The notes: a model not told the origin generated them from the sequence alone. Shown: positions 16,882 through 26,009, numbered from the stretch's first letter. The stretch: DNA of 64,000 bases from Luteitalea sp. TBR-22 (GCF_016865485.1 NZ_AP024452.1:4114501-4178500); one strand, 5' to 3'. Numbers and translations: made by a program.

Positions 16882-19011
16882 TCAGCGCGGCGATCGCTGG
16901 CTGGCCGCCGTGAGCCGTTCGCGGATCAGGCGGATCAGCGTGGCGGGCCGATAGGGCTTCTGCAGGAAGTTGACGCCGGCCTCGAGCGACAGGCGCGACT
17001 CGTCGGACTCCTGGCTGTAGCCGCTCGAGAAGATCACCGGCAGGTCGGGCCGATCCTCGATCAGGCGTGACACCAGGTCGGTGCCCATGATGCCATCGGG
17101 CATCACGATGTCGGTGAGCACCAGTTCGATGTCCTTGCGGTGACGCGCCCAGATGTCGAGGGCTTCCCGGCCCGAGGCCGCCTCGTGCACGCGGTACCCC
17201 TGCCGCACGAGCACGTCGCGCACCATCTCGCGCACCGCCAGTTCGTCCTCCACCACGAGGATGCACTCGTGGCCGCGCGGCAATGGCGGCGGCGCGGCGA
17301 GCGCCGGCGTCGGCACCACGGTGCCGGCCAGGCACTGCGGGATGTACACGTCGAACTGCGTGCCCTCCCCCACCTTCGTGCGCACCTCGACCCAGCCGCG
17401 ATGCTGCTCGACGATGCCGAACACCGTCGCCAGGCCGAGCCCGGTCGAGCGCGCCTTGTCCTTGGTCGTGTAGAAGGGCTCGAAGATGTGCGGCAGGTGC
17501 TCGGCGGCGATGCCCGTGCCGGAGTCGCGGACCGTGAGCCGCGCGTACTGGCCGGGCCCGGGGGCCGCGGTCGCGGTGCGCGGTGGGCGGGCGTGCACCA
17601 CCGCCGTCGACACCACCAGGGAGCCGCCGGTCGGCATCGCATCGCGCGCGTTCACGGCCAGGTTCATCAGCACCTGCTCGATCATCCCGGCGTCGGCGTT
17701 GATGTGGACCCGGCCAGGGGCGAGGACGCTGTGCAGCTCGATGTCGGCACCGATCAGGCGGCGCAGCAGCTTGCCGAGATCGGCCACCAGTTCGTTGACG
17801 TCGGTCGGGGTCAGCTGCACCACCTGCCGGCGACTGAAGGCGAGCAGCTGCCGCGTGAGTTCGGCGGCCTTGTCGGCCGCCTCGCCGATGGCGCGCGCCG
17901 CCGGGGTCACCTCGCCCGGCTCGAGCAGGTTGTCCTCCAGCAGCGCCGACTGCCCCTGGATCACGGTCAGCAGGTTGTTGAAGTCGTGGGCGACACCGCC
18001 GGCCAGCTTGCCGATGGCCTCCATCTTCTGCGACTGCCGCAGCTGCGCCTCGAGACTCGCGCGCTTGGCCTCGCTCTCGCGTCGCTCGGAGAGGTCGCGA
18101 AGGAAGGCGCTGTAGGACAGCCCGGCCGACGAGGGCACCGGCACCAGCGAGAGCTCGAGCGAGAGGTCCCGGCCGTCGCGATGCTCGCCAAGCGTCTCGA
18201 CGCGCCGCTTCACGCCGAACGCGCACGCCGGCGGGAAGCCCTCGGCCAGCGCGTCGACGAACGGCACCCGCTCGGCGGGCGCCAGGCAGACCTCGTGGAA
18301 CGGGCGACCGATCACCTCGACGCGCGACCGACCGAAGATCTCCTCGGCGCGCAGGTTCCACTCGGTGATCTGCCCCTGCGCGGTGAACGACACGACCGCG
18401 TCGAGGGCGTGCTCGATGATCAGGCGGGTGCGCTCCTCGCTCGCGGCGAGGGCGCGCTCGGCGCGGCGACGCTCGGCCCGGCTCTCCGATTCGCGCAGTT
18501 CGCGCTCCACGGCCGGCACCAGTCGCGTCAGGTTGCCCTTCATCAGGTAGTCGTTGGCGCCGAGCCGCATGGCCTCGACCGCCAGGTGCTCGCCGACGGT
18601 GCCCGAGACGAGCAGGCACGGCAGGCTGGTGCAGTGCTGCCGGACGATGCGCACCGCGTCGAGCCCCGACAGCTCCGGCAGCGAGTAGTCGACGATCGCC
18701 AGGTCCCATCGGCCACCCTGCAGGGCACCGCGCAGCCCGTGCGCATCCTGCACGCGCAGGATCTCGGGCGCGAAGCCGCCCCGCTCGAGCTGGCGCTGCA
18801 CCAGCCACGCATCGTCGTGCGAATCCTCCACCAGCAGCAGGCGGATGGGGCGAGCCGGGGCACGACGCACGCCGATGGCGCGGCCGGCGCCGCCATGCGG
18901 GTCGCCGAACAGGTGCGGCTGGCCGGCCGGAACCACGGCATCGACGGGTTCCGGGCCCGTGACCGTGGGACCGGGCTGGCGACGAACGAGCGACAACGAC
19001 GAGTCGGCCAT
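16882..19011 (-). CDS. Hybrid histidine kinase (REC-PAS-HK-REC)
   Basis: 709-residue soluble sensor kinase. Domain order: receiver 1 (~50-165; [31 protein letters not shown] with the phosphoacceptor Asp), PAS (~195-310; [26 protein letters not shown]), HisKA (~330-400; [16 protein letters not shown] with the phospho-His), HATPase ([52 protein letters not shown]), and receiver 2 at the C terminus ([31 protein letters not shown]). There is no transmembrane segment, so it senses an internal signal or takes phosphate from another kinase through receiver 1. It lies 3 nt downstream of a second kinase gene and is probably cotranscribed with it; no DNA-binding output is adjacent. Confidence 0.93.
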   Translation of the reverse strand: MADSSLSLVRRQPGPTVTGPEPVDAVVPAGQPHLFGDPHGGAGRAIGVRRAPARPIRLLLVEDSHDDAWLVQRQLERGGFAPEILRVQDAHGLRGALQGGRWDLAIVDYSLPELSGLDAVRIVRQHCTSLPCLLVSGTVGEHLAVEAMRLGANDYLMKGNLTRLVPAVERELRESESRAERRRAERALAASEERTRLIIEHALDAVVSFTAQGQITEWNLRAEEIFGRSRVEVIGRPFHEVCLAPAERVPFVDALAEGFPPACAFGVKRRVETLGEHRDGRDLSLELSLVPVPSSAGLSYSAFLRDLSERRESEAKRASLEAQLRQSQKMEAIGKLAGGVAHDFNNLLTVIQGQSALLEDNLLEPGEVTPAARAIGEAADKAAELTRQLLAFSRRQVVQLTPTDVNELVADLGKLLRRLIGADIELHSVLAPGRVHINADAGMIEQVLMNLAVNARDAMPTGGSLVVSTAVVHARPPRTATAAPGPGQYARLTVRDSGTGIAAEHLPHIFEPFYTTKDKARSTGLGLATVFGIVEQHRGWVEVRTKVGEGTQFDVYIPQCLAGTVVPTPALAAPPPLPRGHECILVVEDELAVREMVRDVLVRQGYRVHEAASGREALDIWARHRKDIELVLTDIVMPDGIMGTDLVSRLIEDRPDLPVIFSSGYSQESDESRLSLEAGVNFLQKPYRPATLIRLIRERLTAASQRSPR

Positions 19012-19014
19012 GGG

Positions 19015-19794
19015 CTAGTCGGGAGGGGCGGCGGGCAGCGAGAGGTGGAAGGTCGCGCCCTGCCCGGGGACGCTTTCGGCCCACAACCGCCCGCCGTGCC
19101 GCTCGACGATGCGGCGCGCGGAGGCCAGACCGATGCCGAGCCCCTCGAAGGCTCCAGGGGCGTGCAATCGCTGGAACGGCACGCCGAGCCGGTGGGCCTG
19201 GCGCATGTCGAAGCCGATGCCGTTGTCGCTGACGCTGATCACCACGTCGTCGCCCGCCCGGGTGACCGCCACCGTGATCAGGGGGCAGGCGGCACGACGC
19301 GTGAACTTCCAGGCGTTGGTGAGCAGGTTCTCGATCGCGATGCCCAGCAGCGCCGGATCGCCGAGCACGGGGATGCGATCGGCCACGCGCGTCGCGACGC
19401 GGCGTCCCGGCTCGGTCCGGGCGAGGTCCTCGAGGATGCGGCTCACCACCGGCGCCAGGTCGGTGGGGTCGGAATGCAGGGCGCCGTGCCCGAGCCGCGA
19501 CAGACGCAGGAGCGCATCGACGCGGTCCTCGACGGTGCGCCGCGCCTGCCTGATCCGGCTGACGAACTCGCGCGCCTGATCGGGGAGACGGTCTCCGTAG
19601 TCTTCGACCAGCGCCTGCGCGTATCCCTCGATGGCCCGCAGGGGCGCCCGGAGGTCGTGCGAGAGGGCGTGCGTGAGGGAGTCCGCGTCCGGGTCGGGAG
19701 CCGGCGGTCGGAGGACAGCAGCGTCGGCGACCGGCCCCTCCGTGGTCGGAGGGCCGGAGGCCACGCCCTGCCGGGGAGGAGGGGGCGCAGTCAC
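19015..19794 (-). CDS. Phytochrome-type sensor histidine kinase (kinase core only)
   Basis: 259 residues from GTG 19794, preceded by GGAGA at 8 nt; the frame continues far upstream but only as a shadow of phoD. A Pro-rich head (~1-38) is followed directly by HisKA (SLTHALSHDLRAPLRAIEGYAQAL, phospho-His in HDLR) and HATPase (IENLLTNAWKFT, VSDNGIGFD, GLGIGLASARRIVERHGGRLW). The HDLRAPLRAI box and AWKFT are typical of phytochrome-associated kinases, but no sensor domain is present. It probably acts with the downstream hybrid kinase, whose N-terminal receiver could be its target (inference). Confidence 0.88.
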   Translation of the reverse strand: MTAPPPPRQGVASGPPTTEGPVADAAVLRPPAPDPDADSLTHALSHDLRAPLRAIEGYAQALVEDYGDRLPDQAREFVSRIRQARRTVEDRVDALLRLSRLGHGALHSDPTDLAPVVSRILEDLARTEPGRRVATRVADRIPVLGDPALLGIAIENLLTNAWKFTRRAACPLITVAVTRAGDDVVISVSDNGIGFDMRQAHRLGVPFQRLHAPGAFEGLGIGLASARRIVERHGGRLWAESVPGQGATFHLSLPAAPPD

Positions 19795-19850
19795 GGTCCA
19801 GGTCTCCCCCACCTTGTCGGCATCCTGCCGCCCCGGCTGTAGGGAAGGGA

Positions 19851-21413
19851 TCAGCCGGCCAACGTCAGGCCCGGACGTCCGGCCTCCATGACATACGTCC
19901 GCCGGGTCTCGAGGGGGGCTCCCGGGCGGGTGACCCAGGGCACCACCCGGTAGTGCGTGGTCCAGGCCTCGGGCGTGACGTCGGCCAGCAGGTAGCCGCG
20001 GCGGTCGCAGGTGTAGTGGATGTTCGGGTTGCGCGCGAGGATCGGGTCCGAGGACGCGGGCGCGTCGGTGCCGTCGCCGCCGCTGGTGACCGACGTGGTC
20101 ACGAACTCGCCGCCGACGGGGCGACCCTCGGGCCCGCCGACGTGCAGCGTCGCCGCGTAGTGCCGGTGGATGTCGCCGGTGAGCACGACCAGGTTGCGCG
20201 GGCGCGTGGTGAAGGTGTCGAGCACGCGGGCGCGTGCCGCGAGGTAGCCGTTCCACGAGTCCATCGGCGCGGCGTTGCGGCCATCGGGCAGGGGCCGCAC
20301 CAGCTCGCCGAAGAAGACCTGCTGCCCGAGCACGTCCCAGCGCGCCCGGGAGGCCTGGGCGCGTTCGCGCAGCCACGCTTCCTGTGCGGCGCCGAGCATG
20401 GTGCGGCCGGGACGGGCAGCCTCCGCGCAGTCGACCTTGTTGCCGTCGCCGCAGGGCTGGTCGTCGCGGTACTGCCGGGTGTCGAGCATGTACAGCGTCG
20501 CGAGGTCGCCCCACGCGAGGTCGCGATGCAGGCGCATCCGGCTGCCGTCGGGCCGCGCCGCCTGCCGCAGCGGCATCACCTCGTGGTAGGCCCGGAACGC
20601 CGCCGCCCGACGCGCAAGGAACTGCTCACGCGTCTGCCCGTCTTCGGGCACGTCGCCGGCCCAGTTGTTGTCGACCTCGTGATCGTCGAAGACCACCGCG
20701 AAGGGAGAGGTGGCGTGCAGCGCCTGCAGGTCGGGATCGAGCCGGTACCGCGCGTAGCGCAGGCGGTAGTCGGCCAGCGTCGTGATCTCGCCCTGCGCGA
20801 AGGGCCGGGCGACCGGGGTCGACGGGTTGCCGGCGTATTCGTAGATGTAGTCGCCGAGGTGCAGCACGAGGTCGGGGCGCTCCCCGGCCAGGTGCGCGTA
20901 TGCGGTGAAGTGCCCGGTCTCGTAGCGGGAGCACGACACCACCCCGAAGCGCGCGGCCGGCGCCTGCCCCGCCGCGGGGGCGGTACGCGCCCGGCCGGTG
21001 CGCGACTGCTGCCCCATCGCCGTGAAGCGGTAGTAGTACTCGCGGCCCGGGGCAAGGCCGCCGACCTCGACGTGCACGGCGTGCGCCGCCGAAGCGCGGG
21101 CGTTCACCTGCCCACGACGCACGATCCGCGTGAACTTCTCGTCGGCCGCCACTTCCCAGCGCACCGCGACGTCGCGCGCCGGCATGCCGCCGAGGCCGTC
21201 CGCGGCGAGCGGCACCGGCGCCAGCCGCGTCCACAGCACCACGCTGGTGGCCCACGGGTCGCCCGAGGCCACGCCGAGCGTGAACGGATCGGGCCCGCTC
21301 ACGTCGCGGAAGGCGAGGGCGGGCGCGCGTCCCGCCCACGCGGTGACGGCGGCGGCGCCGCTGATGAGGAGTGCACGCCTGGTGCGTCCGCGGGCGTCGA
21401 GGGAGGTGGACAT
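19851..21413 (-). CDS. phoD: Tat-exported PhoD-like alkaline phosphatase
   Basis: 520 residues. Ca/Fe-dependent phosphomonoesterase or phosphodiesterase of the PhoD family, exported folded. The N terminus carries a twin-arginine signal (GRTRRALLISGAAAVTAW). A PhoD N-terminal beta domain follows (DPFTLGVASGDPWATSVVLWTRLAP), then the metallophosphatase core: GVVSCSRYETGHFTAYAHL, LVLHLGDYIYEYAG, VVFDDHEVDNNWAGD, VLGQQVFFGEL, LVVLTGDIHRHYAA, GGEFVTTSVTSGGDG. The ATG at 21413 is 6 nt after TAGAAT on the minus strand with no ribosome site, so it is probably leaderless. The two kinase genes follow 56 bp downstream on the same strand; a phosphate role for them is possible but unproven. Confidence 0.92.
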   Translation of the reverse strand: MSTSLDARGRTRRALLISGAAAVTAWAGRAPALAFRDVSGPDPFTLGVASGDPWATSVVLWTRLAPVPLAADGLGGMPARDVAVRWEVAADEKFTRIVRRGQVNARASAAHAVHVEVGGLAPGREYYYRFTAMGQQSRTGRARTAPAAGQAPAARFGVVSCSRYETGHFTAYAHLAGERPDLVLHLGDYIYEYAGNPSTPVARPFAQGEITTLADYRLRYARYRLDPDLQALHATSPFAVVFDDHEVDNNWAGDVPEDGQTREQFLARRAAAFRAYHEVMPLRQAARPDGSRMRLHRDLAWGDLATLYMLDTRQYRDDQPCGDGNKVDCAEAARPGRTMLGAAQEAWLRERAQASRARWDVLGQQVFFGELVRPLPDGRNAAPMDSWNGYLAARARVLDTFTTRPRNLVVLTGDIHRHYAATLHVGGPEGRPVGGEFVTTSVTSGGDGTDAPASSDPILARNPNIHYTCDRRGYLLADVTPEAWTTHYRVVPWVTRPGAPLETRRTYVMEAGRPGLTLAG

Positions 21414-21419
21414 GGGGAG

Positions 21420-21425
21420 ATTCTA
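21420..21425 (-). promoter_or_regulatory. -10 element of phoD, leaderless type
   Basis: TAGAAT on the minus strand ends 6 nt before ATG 21413. It is identical to the -10 of the divergent manA gene 70 bp away. Confidence 0.6.
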
Positions 21426-21482
21426 GAGGGGCGCCTGGCTCGCGTCGCGAGGGGCAGGGCGCAGGGCCCGCGGCGTGGCGCT

Positions 21483-21488
21483 TAGAAT
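21483..21488 (+). promoter_or_regulatory. -10 element of manA, leaderless type
   Basis: TAGAAT ends 6 nt before ATG 21495. No -35 consensus is apparent in the GC-rich sequence upstream. Confidence 0.6.
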
Positions 21489-21494
21489 GTGCGG

Positions 21495-22451
21495 ATGGCC
21501 GCCGCCTGGGAACGCCCGTTCGCCCTCCAGCCCACGTTCGCCGAGCGGCCGTGGGGCGTCACCGACCTCTCCCCGTGGTTCACCGCCCCGGCCGGCGCGG
21601 CGCGGATTGGCGAGGCCTGGTTCACGGCCGACGGCAATCCCACCAGCCTCGGGCCGACGTTCGGCGAGATCGTCCGGGCCAATCCGGTCGAGATCCTCGG
21701 CCCAGACCACGGCACCGAGTGCCCCCTGCTGCTGAAGATGCTGTTCACGTCGGAGCGCCTCTCCGTGCAGGTGCATCCCGACGACGCGTATGCGGCGGAG
21801 CATCATGGGGGCTCCCGGGGGAAGACGGAGGCGTGGCACGTCCTGCACGCCGAGCCGAACGCGACGATCGGGCTCGGGCTGTCGGCGCCGCTGACGCGGG
21901 AGCAGGCCGAGGCGGCGGCCGTGTCGGGCGAGATCGAGCGGTTGGTCGACTGGCGGCCGGCAGCGGCGGGCGACACCTACCTGGTGCCGGCCGGCACGGT
22001 GCACGCGCTGGGGGCCGGGCTGACGCTGGTGGAGATTCAGGAACAGTCCGACATCACCTACCGGCTGTTCGACTACGGGCGCGGCCGTGAGTTGCACATC
22101 GAGCACGGTCTCACCGTGTCCGACCTGGGGCCGTACACGCTCGGCAACGATACGCGGCACACCGCTGACGCGGGCCGCACGATCCTGACGCACTGCCGGT
22201 ATTTCACGCTGGAGTGCCGGTCGATCTCCGCCCCGGTGGCGTTCGCGGCGCTGGCGCCGCACTTCCACCTGGTGATTGGCATCAAGGGGCAAGGGACGAT
22301 CGATGGCCGGCCGCTCTCGCCTGGAAGCGTGTGGTGCGTCCCCGCCTCGTCGAATGCGTTCACCCTGGAAAGCACTGATGGATGCGACGTGCTGATCACC
22401 TATCCATCCGTGACCGCGACGCCGTCGTTCTACGAAACGCCAAATAGCTGA
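21495..22451 (+). CDS. manA: Mannose-6-phosphate isomerase, class I
   Basis: 318 residues. Interconverts mannose-6-phosphate and fructose-6-phosphate; cupin fold with zinc. Visible: ERPWGVTDLSPWF and GEAWFTADGNPTSLG at the N terminus, LLLKMLFTSERLSVQVHPDDAYA with the metal-binding QVHPDD, GKTEAWHVLHAEPNATIGLGL (the E-W-H ligand region), VPAGTVHALGAGLTLVEIQEQSDITYRLFDYGRG. A GTG at 21489 is in frame but would lie inside the -10/start interval; ATG 21495 is preferred. Cytoplasmic, monocistronic, divergent from phoD. Confidence 0.93.
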   Translation: MAAAWERPFALQPTFAERPWGVTDLSPWFTAPAGAARIGEAWFTADGNPTSLGPTFGEIVRANPVEILGPDHGTECPLLLKMLFTSERLSVQVHPDDAYAAEHHGGSRGKTEAWHVLHAEPNATIGLGLSAPLTREQAEAAAVSGEIERLVDWRPAAAGDTYLVPAGTVHALGAGLTLVEIQEQSDITYRLFDYGRGRELHIEHGLTVSDLGPYTLGNDTRHTADAGRTILTHCRYFTLECRSISAPVAFAALAPHFHLVIGIKGQGTIDGRPLSPGSVWCVPASSNAFTLESTDGCDVLITYPSVTATPSFYETPNS

Positions 22452-22523
22452 GCACAGGCGACTTGTCGTCGAGGTGTGGCGGCATCCCGCTAGATCTGGA
22501 CGCTTATCGCTCGGCTGTATTTC

Positions 22524-22550
22524 ACTCACTGAACAGATTCATTGAATGAT
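22524..22550. promoter_or_regulatory. TetR operator box, copy 1
   Basis: 27-bp box that aligns with 22618-22644 at 20 or more positions. It contains CTCACTGA and then TTCATTGAATGA, whose TCATT-G-AATGA core is a perfect inverted repeat. Sits 90 bp upstream of the tetR start. Confidence 0.6.
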
Positions 22551-22605
22551 TCTTACCGTCAGCGACGGCACCCGAGAACATACTTTACTGCACAGAGTCT
22601 CACGT

Positions 22606-22644
22606 TTGACTTAGTAGACTCATTGAGTACATTCATCGAATGAA
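22606..22644 (+). promoter_or_regulatory. tetR promoter overlapped by operator copy 2
   Basis: TTGACT (22606-22611), 16-bp spacer, TACATT (22628-22633), then 6 nt to ATG 22640. The second 27-bp operator (22618-22644) includes the perfect repeats ACTCA-T-TGAGT and TTCAT-CGA-ATGAA and covers spacer, -10, start site and start codon. Strong candidate for autorepression of a leaderless transcript. Confidence 0.65.
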
Positions 22645-23362
22645 CTCGACCGGCCCCATGGACGACCCCGCGCTCCGCCTGTCGCTGGCCGTGGGGGTTC
22701 GCCAACTCGCCAAGGCCCAGACCAGGGAGCGCGTCAGGGAGGCGGCTCGGGAGCTGTTCAGCACGCGGGGCTTCGACGACACCACGAGCCAGCAGATTGC
22801 CGATCAGGCGCGCGTCGCCGTCGGCACCTTGTTCCAGCACGCCAGTGACAAGGAGGATCTCCTGCTCCTGGTCCTCCACGATCCGATGGCCGCGGCCATG
22901 AAGGAGGCCCTCGCCACCCCGGTGCAGACCGAGCTCGTGACCGAGGTGACCCTGCTCCTCGGGGCGCTGTTCGAGCCGTATCTGGCGCTCGACGTCGCCG
23001 GGGCGGCAGCCCTGCGCGCCCACTGGTTCGGCAGGGGCCCCAACGCGCGCGCCGTCCAGTGGCTGCACGAGACCTTCCGCGACCAACTCGCGGCACGGCT
23101 CGAGCGCGCACAGCAGTCCGGCTCGCTCGCGGAGGGCGCCGATGCGCACGTGCTCGCGGGCAACCTGATGGGGCTGTGCCAGGCCGCGCTGCTCGAATGG
23201 ATGTGGATCGGCGATGACCTGGAGCTCGCCGTCAGCCGACTCCGCGCGTCGATCGCCCTCCAGCTCATTCCGCTGCAGACCACGCCGGGCACTGGTCGGG
23301 AGGGAGAACCACAGGACGAGGTCGCGGCCGGCGACGGCGACGATGCCGACGGCCTCGACTGA
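22640..23362 (+). CDS. TetR/AcrR family transcriptional regulator
   Basis: 240 residues. HTH domain at ~25-75: RERVREAARELFSTRGFDDTTSQQIADQARVAVGTLFQHASDKEDLLLLVL, with the usual recognition helix before the LFxHxxxKEDL motif. The ligand domain is all helical with no recognisable specificity. ATG 22640 lies 6 nt downstream of a TACATT hexamer; an alternative ATG is at 22658. Two related 27-bp boxes, one on the start codon, indicate autoregulation. No transporter or enzyme is adjacent on the same strand, so its targets lie elsewhere. Confidence 0.9.
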   Translation: MNSTGPMDDPALRLSLAVGVRQLAKAQTRERVREAARELFSTRGFDDTTSQQIADQARVAVGTLFQHASDKEDLLLLVLHDPMAAAMKEALATPVQTELVTEVTLLLGALFEPYLALDVAGAAALRAHWFGRGPNARAVQWLHETFRDQLAARLERAQQSGSLAEGADAHVLAGNLMGLCQAALLEWMWIGDDLELAVSRLRASIALQLIPLQTTPGTGREGEPQDEVAAGDGDDADGLD

Positions 23363-23366
23363 GACG

Positions 23367-23407
23367 ACATCGCCCTCGGCGGCCAGCGCGGCCAACGAGG
23401 GCGATGT
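23367..23407. terminator. Bidirectional hairpin terminator
   Basis: ACATCGCCCTCG (23367-23378) pairs perfectly with CGAGGGCGATGT (23396-23407); 12-bp stem, 17-nt loop, between the convergent tetR and sugar isomerase genes. Confidence 0.7.
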
Positions 23408-23464
23408 GAGGGGGCGGCCCATCAGGGGCCGCGAGCGCCCCGCACGGGGCGGGGCGGGCGCAGC

Positions 23465-24418
23465 TCAGGCCGAGGGTGTGGCCTTGGCCACCGGTGGCTT
23501 GCCGCCGAGGAAGTTGTCGATGCGTGCCACGACGTCGGCCAGGTAGGCCTTGTCGCCGCCCTTGATCTCGGTGGTCATGTAGCCGTTGTAGCCGATGTCG
23601 TGGAGCGCCTTGCGGACCTCCACCCAGTCGATGTCGCCCTCGCCGAGGTGCACGAAGTCGAACTTGCCCTCGCGCCTGTCGAGGCGGAAGTCCTTGAGGT
23701 GCACCTTCTTGATCCGCGGTCCGAGCGTCCGGATCCAGTCCTGCGGGTAGGCGTAGAAGACGATGTTGCCGACGTCGAAATAGGCCTGCACCCACTTGGA
23801 CTTGAAGCTGTCGACGTACGTGTTCATCTCCAGCGGGCTGAGGAGGAACTTGTTCCACACCTCCTCGATGCCGATGACGATGCCCTGCTTCTCGGCCTCG
23901 GGCAGGATGCGCTCGCGGATCACCTTGTGCGAGCGGTCCCAGGCGTCCTTGTAGCCGGTCCTGGCGTCGACGACCGCGGGCACGAGCAGCACCGTGTCGG
24001 CGCCGAGCAGCTTGGCATTGGCGATGGAGGTGAGCATCCCCTTGACGCTCTTGTCGACCACCGCCGGATCGGGCGAGGACAGGGGCGAGCGCCAGTGCTC
24101 GCTGTTCATCACCGAGTGGATCGGCAGCTTGGCCGCCTGGGCGGCCTTCGCGATCTCCTCGGCGACCTTCGGGTCGTCGATCGTGTTGACCTCCATGCCC
24201 TCGAAGCCGACCTCGCGCGCCAGCGCGAAGCGTTCGGCATACGGCAGGTCCTTGGGGAGCATGCCGATGAGGACGGCCTTCTTCGGCGAACCGCCGGGAG
24301 CGGCCAGCGCCGTGGACGGGGCCACGCCGGCAGAGGGGGCCAGGACCGAGGCAGCCGCGGCAGCGGCAGGCGCGGCGGCGGCCTGCTTCAGGAACGAACG
24401 ACGGGAGGAGTGGGACAT
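23465..24418 (-). CDS. Tat-exported sugar phosphate isomerase/epimerase (TIM barrel)
   Basis: 317 residues from ATG 24418. Tat signal SHSSRRSFLKQAAAAPAAAAAASVL at the N terminus. A xylose-isomerase-like TIM barrel (AP_endonuc_2) follows: LPYAERFALAREVGFEGMEVNTIDD, IHSVMNSEHWRSPLSSPDPAVV, GIVIGIEEVWNKFLLSPLEMN, VQAYFDVGNIVFYAYPQDWIRTLG, VHLKDFRLDRREGKFDFVHLGEGDIDW, GYMTTEIKGGD. Acidic and His residues in these motifs fit a metal site. Like the exported Gfo/Idh/MocA protein, it probably acts on periplasmic sugars; 3-keto-glycoside pathways often pair these families (inference). A GTG at 24436 is an alternative start. Confidence 0.88.
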   Translation of the reverse strand: MSHSSRRSFLKQAAAAPAAAAAASVLAPSAGVAPSTALAAPGGSPKKAVLIGMLPKDLPYAERFALAREVGFEGMEVNTIDDPKVAEEIAKAAQAAKLPIHSVMNSEHWRSPLSSPDPAVVDKSVKGMLTSIANAKLLGADTVLLVPAVVDARTGYKDAWDRSHKVIRERILPEAEKQGIVIGIEEVWNKFLLSPLEMNTYVDSFKSKWVQAYFDVGNIVFYAYPQDWIRTLGPRIKKVHLKDFRLDRREGKFDFVHLGEGDIDWVEVRKALHDIGYNGYMTTEIKGGDKAYLADVVARIDNFLGGKPPVAKATPSA

Positions 24419-24481
24419 GCGCGGATGATGTGCCACGGTGACACGGAGGTCAAGGACCGCCTGCCGGTCCCCGGGCCCCCG

Positions 24482-25999
24482 TCAGGCGAGGAACCGTTCG
24501 TATGCGTCTTCCCCGGTGTCCTCGAACGACCGGTAGCCCAGCGCCTCCAGGAAGCCGTCGAAGGCCGCGTCTTCCTCCGGCGGCACCTCGAAGCCGGCCA
24601 GCACGCGACCGATGTCGGCCCCGTGGTTGCGATAGTGGAACAGGCTGATGTTCCAGCGGCCGCCGAGCGTGTCGAGGAACTGCAGCAGGGCGCCCGGGCG
24701 CTCGGGGAACTCGAAGCGGCACACGCGCTCGCGTGTCACGTCGCGTGACCGTCCGCCGACCATGTAGCGCACGTGGAGCTTGGCCAGCTCGCTCTGCGTG
24801 AGGTCGGCGACGCGATACCCGCCCTCCCGCAACCGCACCAGCACGTCGTCGGCGTCGGCCCGCGACCGGGTCCCCACCCCGACGAAGATGTGCGCCTCGG
24901 CCCGCGTGCTCAGGCGGTAGTTGAACTCCGTGATGACGCGGGGCCCGAGGATCGTGCAGAACTCGCGGAAGGCCCCCTTGCGCTCCGGGATCGTGACCGC
25001 GAACAGCGCCTCGCGCTGCTCGCCGAGTTCGGCGCGCTCGGCGACGAACCGCAGGCGATCGAAGTTCATGTTGGCGCCGCTCAGCACGGCGACGAGCGCG
25101 CCGGGCGGGAGGTCGGGTTGCGCCGCGGCCCACGCCTTCAGGCCGGCGACCGCCAGGGCGCCGGCCGGCTCCATGATCGTCCGCGTGTCGTCGAAGACGT
25201 CCTTGATGGCCGCGCAGATCGCGTCGTTGTCGACCAGCACGATCTCGTCGACGGTCTGCGTCGCGATCGCGAACGTGTGCTCCCCCACCTCGCGGACGGC
25301 CACGCCGTCGGCAAACAGCCCGACGCGCTCGAGCACGACGCGGTGGCCGGCCGCCAGCGAGCGCGCCATCGCATCGGCATCGACCGGCTCGACACCGATG
25401 ATCCGCACCGCGGGCAGCACCGCCTTGACGTAGGCGGCGATGCCGGCCAGCAGCCCGCCGCCGCCCACCGGGATGAAGATCCCCGCCAGCTCGCCGGGAC
25501 GCTGCCGCACGATCTCGTCGCCGACCGTTCCCTGCCCGGCGATGACCAGCGGGTCGTCGAAGGGGTGGATGAACGTCGCGCCCGTGCGCGACGCCTCCTC
25601 GCAGGCGAACGCGTAGGCATCCGCGTACGTGTCTCCGGCCAGCACCACTTCCGCGCCACGGTTGCGCACCGCGTCCACCTTGATGTCGGGCGTCGTCTGC
25701 GGCATCACGATCGTCGCGCGCATGCCGAGGTGCTGGGCCGACAGCGCCACGCCCTGCGCGTGGTTGCCGGCGCTGGCCGCGATCACGCCGCGGCCGCGCT
25801 CCTCGGCGGTGAGCCTCGCCATGCGGTTGTAGGCGCCGCGGATCTTGAAGCTGAAGACCGGCTGCAGGTCCTCGCGCTTGAGCAGCACCGACGTGCCCAG
25901 TCGCGCCGACAGCCGCGGCGCGGGGTCGAGCGGGGTCTCCCGGGCCACGTCGTAGACCCGGCTGGTGAGGATGTCGCGCAGGAGCGAGTCGAACGGCAC
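24482..25999 (-). CDS. ilvA: Threonine ammonia-lyase, long biosynthetic form
   Basis: PLP enzyme converting threonine to 2-oxobutanoate for isoleucine synthesis. 505 residues from GTG 25999, close to the E. coli length; GTG 26011 is an alternative giving 509. The catalytic Lys is in PVFSFKIRGAYNRM; ASAGNHAQGVALSA, TTPDIKVDAVRNRGAEV, VGGGGLLAGIAAY and LSGANMNFDRLRF follow. The C-terminal third holds two ACT-like regulatory domains (ALFAVTIPERKGAFREFCTIL, VCRFEFPERPGALLQFLDTL), so isoleucine feedback is expected. A TATAGT hexamer is 10 nt upstream of GTG 25999 and a 7-bp array begins right behind it; there is no Shine-Dalgarno. Confidence 0.94.
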   Translation of the reverse strand: MPFDSLLRDILTSRVYDVARETPLDPAPRLSARLGTSVLLKREDLQPVFSFKIRGAYNRMARLTAEERGRGVIAASAGNHAQGVALSAQHLGMRATIVMPQTTPDIKVDAVRNRGAEVVLAGDTYADAYAFACEEASRTGATFIHPFDDPLVIAGQGTVGDEIVRQRPGELAGIFIPVGGGGLLAGIAAYVKAVLPAVRIIGVEPVDADAMARSLAAGHRVVLERVGLFADGVAVREVGEHTFAIATQTVDEIVLVDNDAICAAIKDVFDDTRTIMEPAGALAVAGLKAWAAAQPDLPPGALVAVLSGANMNFDRLRFVAERAELGEQREALFAVTIPERKGAFREFCTILGPRVITEFNYRLSTRAEAHIFVGVGTRSRADADDVLVRLREGGYRVADLTQSELAKLHVRYMVGGRSRDVTRERVCRFEFPERPGALLQFLDTLGGRWNISLFHYRNHGADIGRVLAGFEVPPEEDAAFDGFLEALGYRSFEDTGEDAYERFLA

Positions 26000-26009
26000 G
26001 TCAGGCAGC

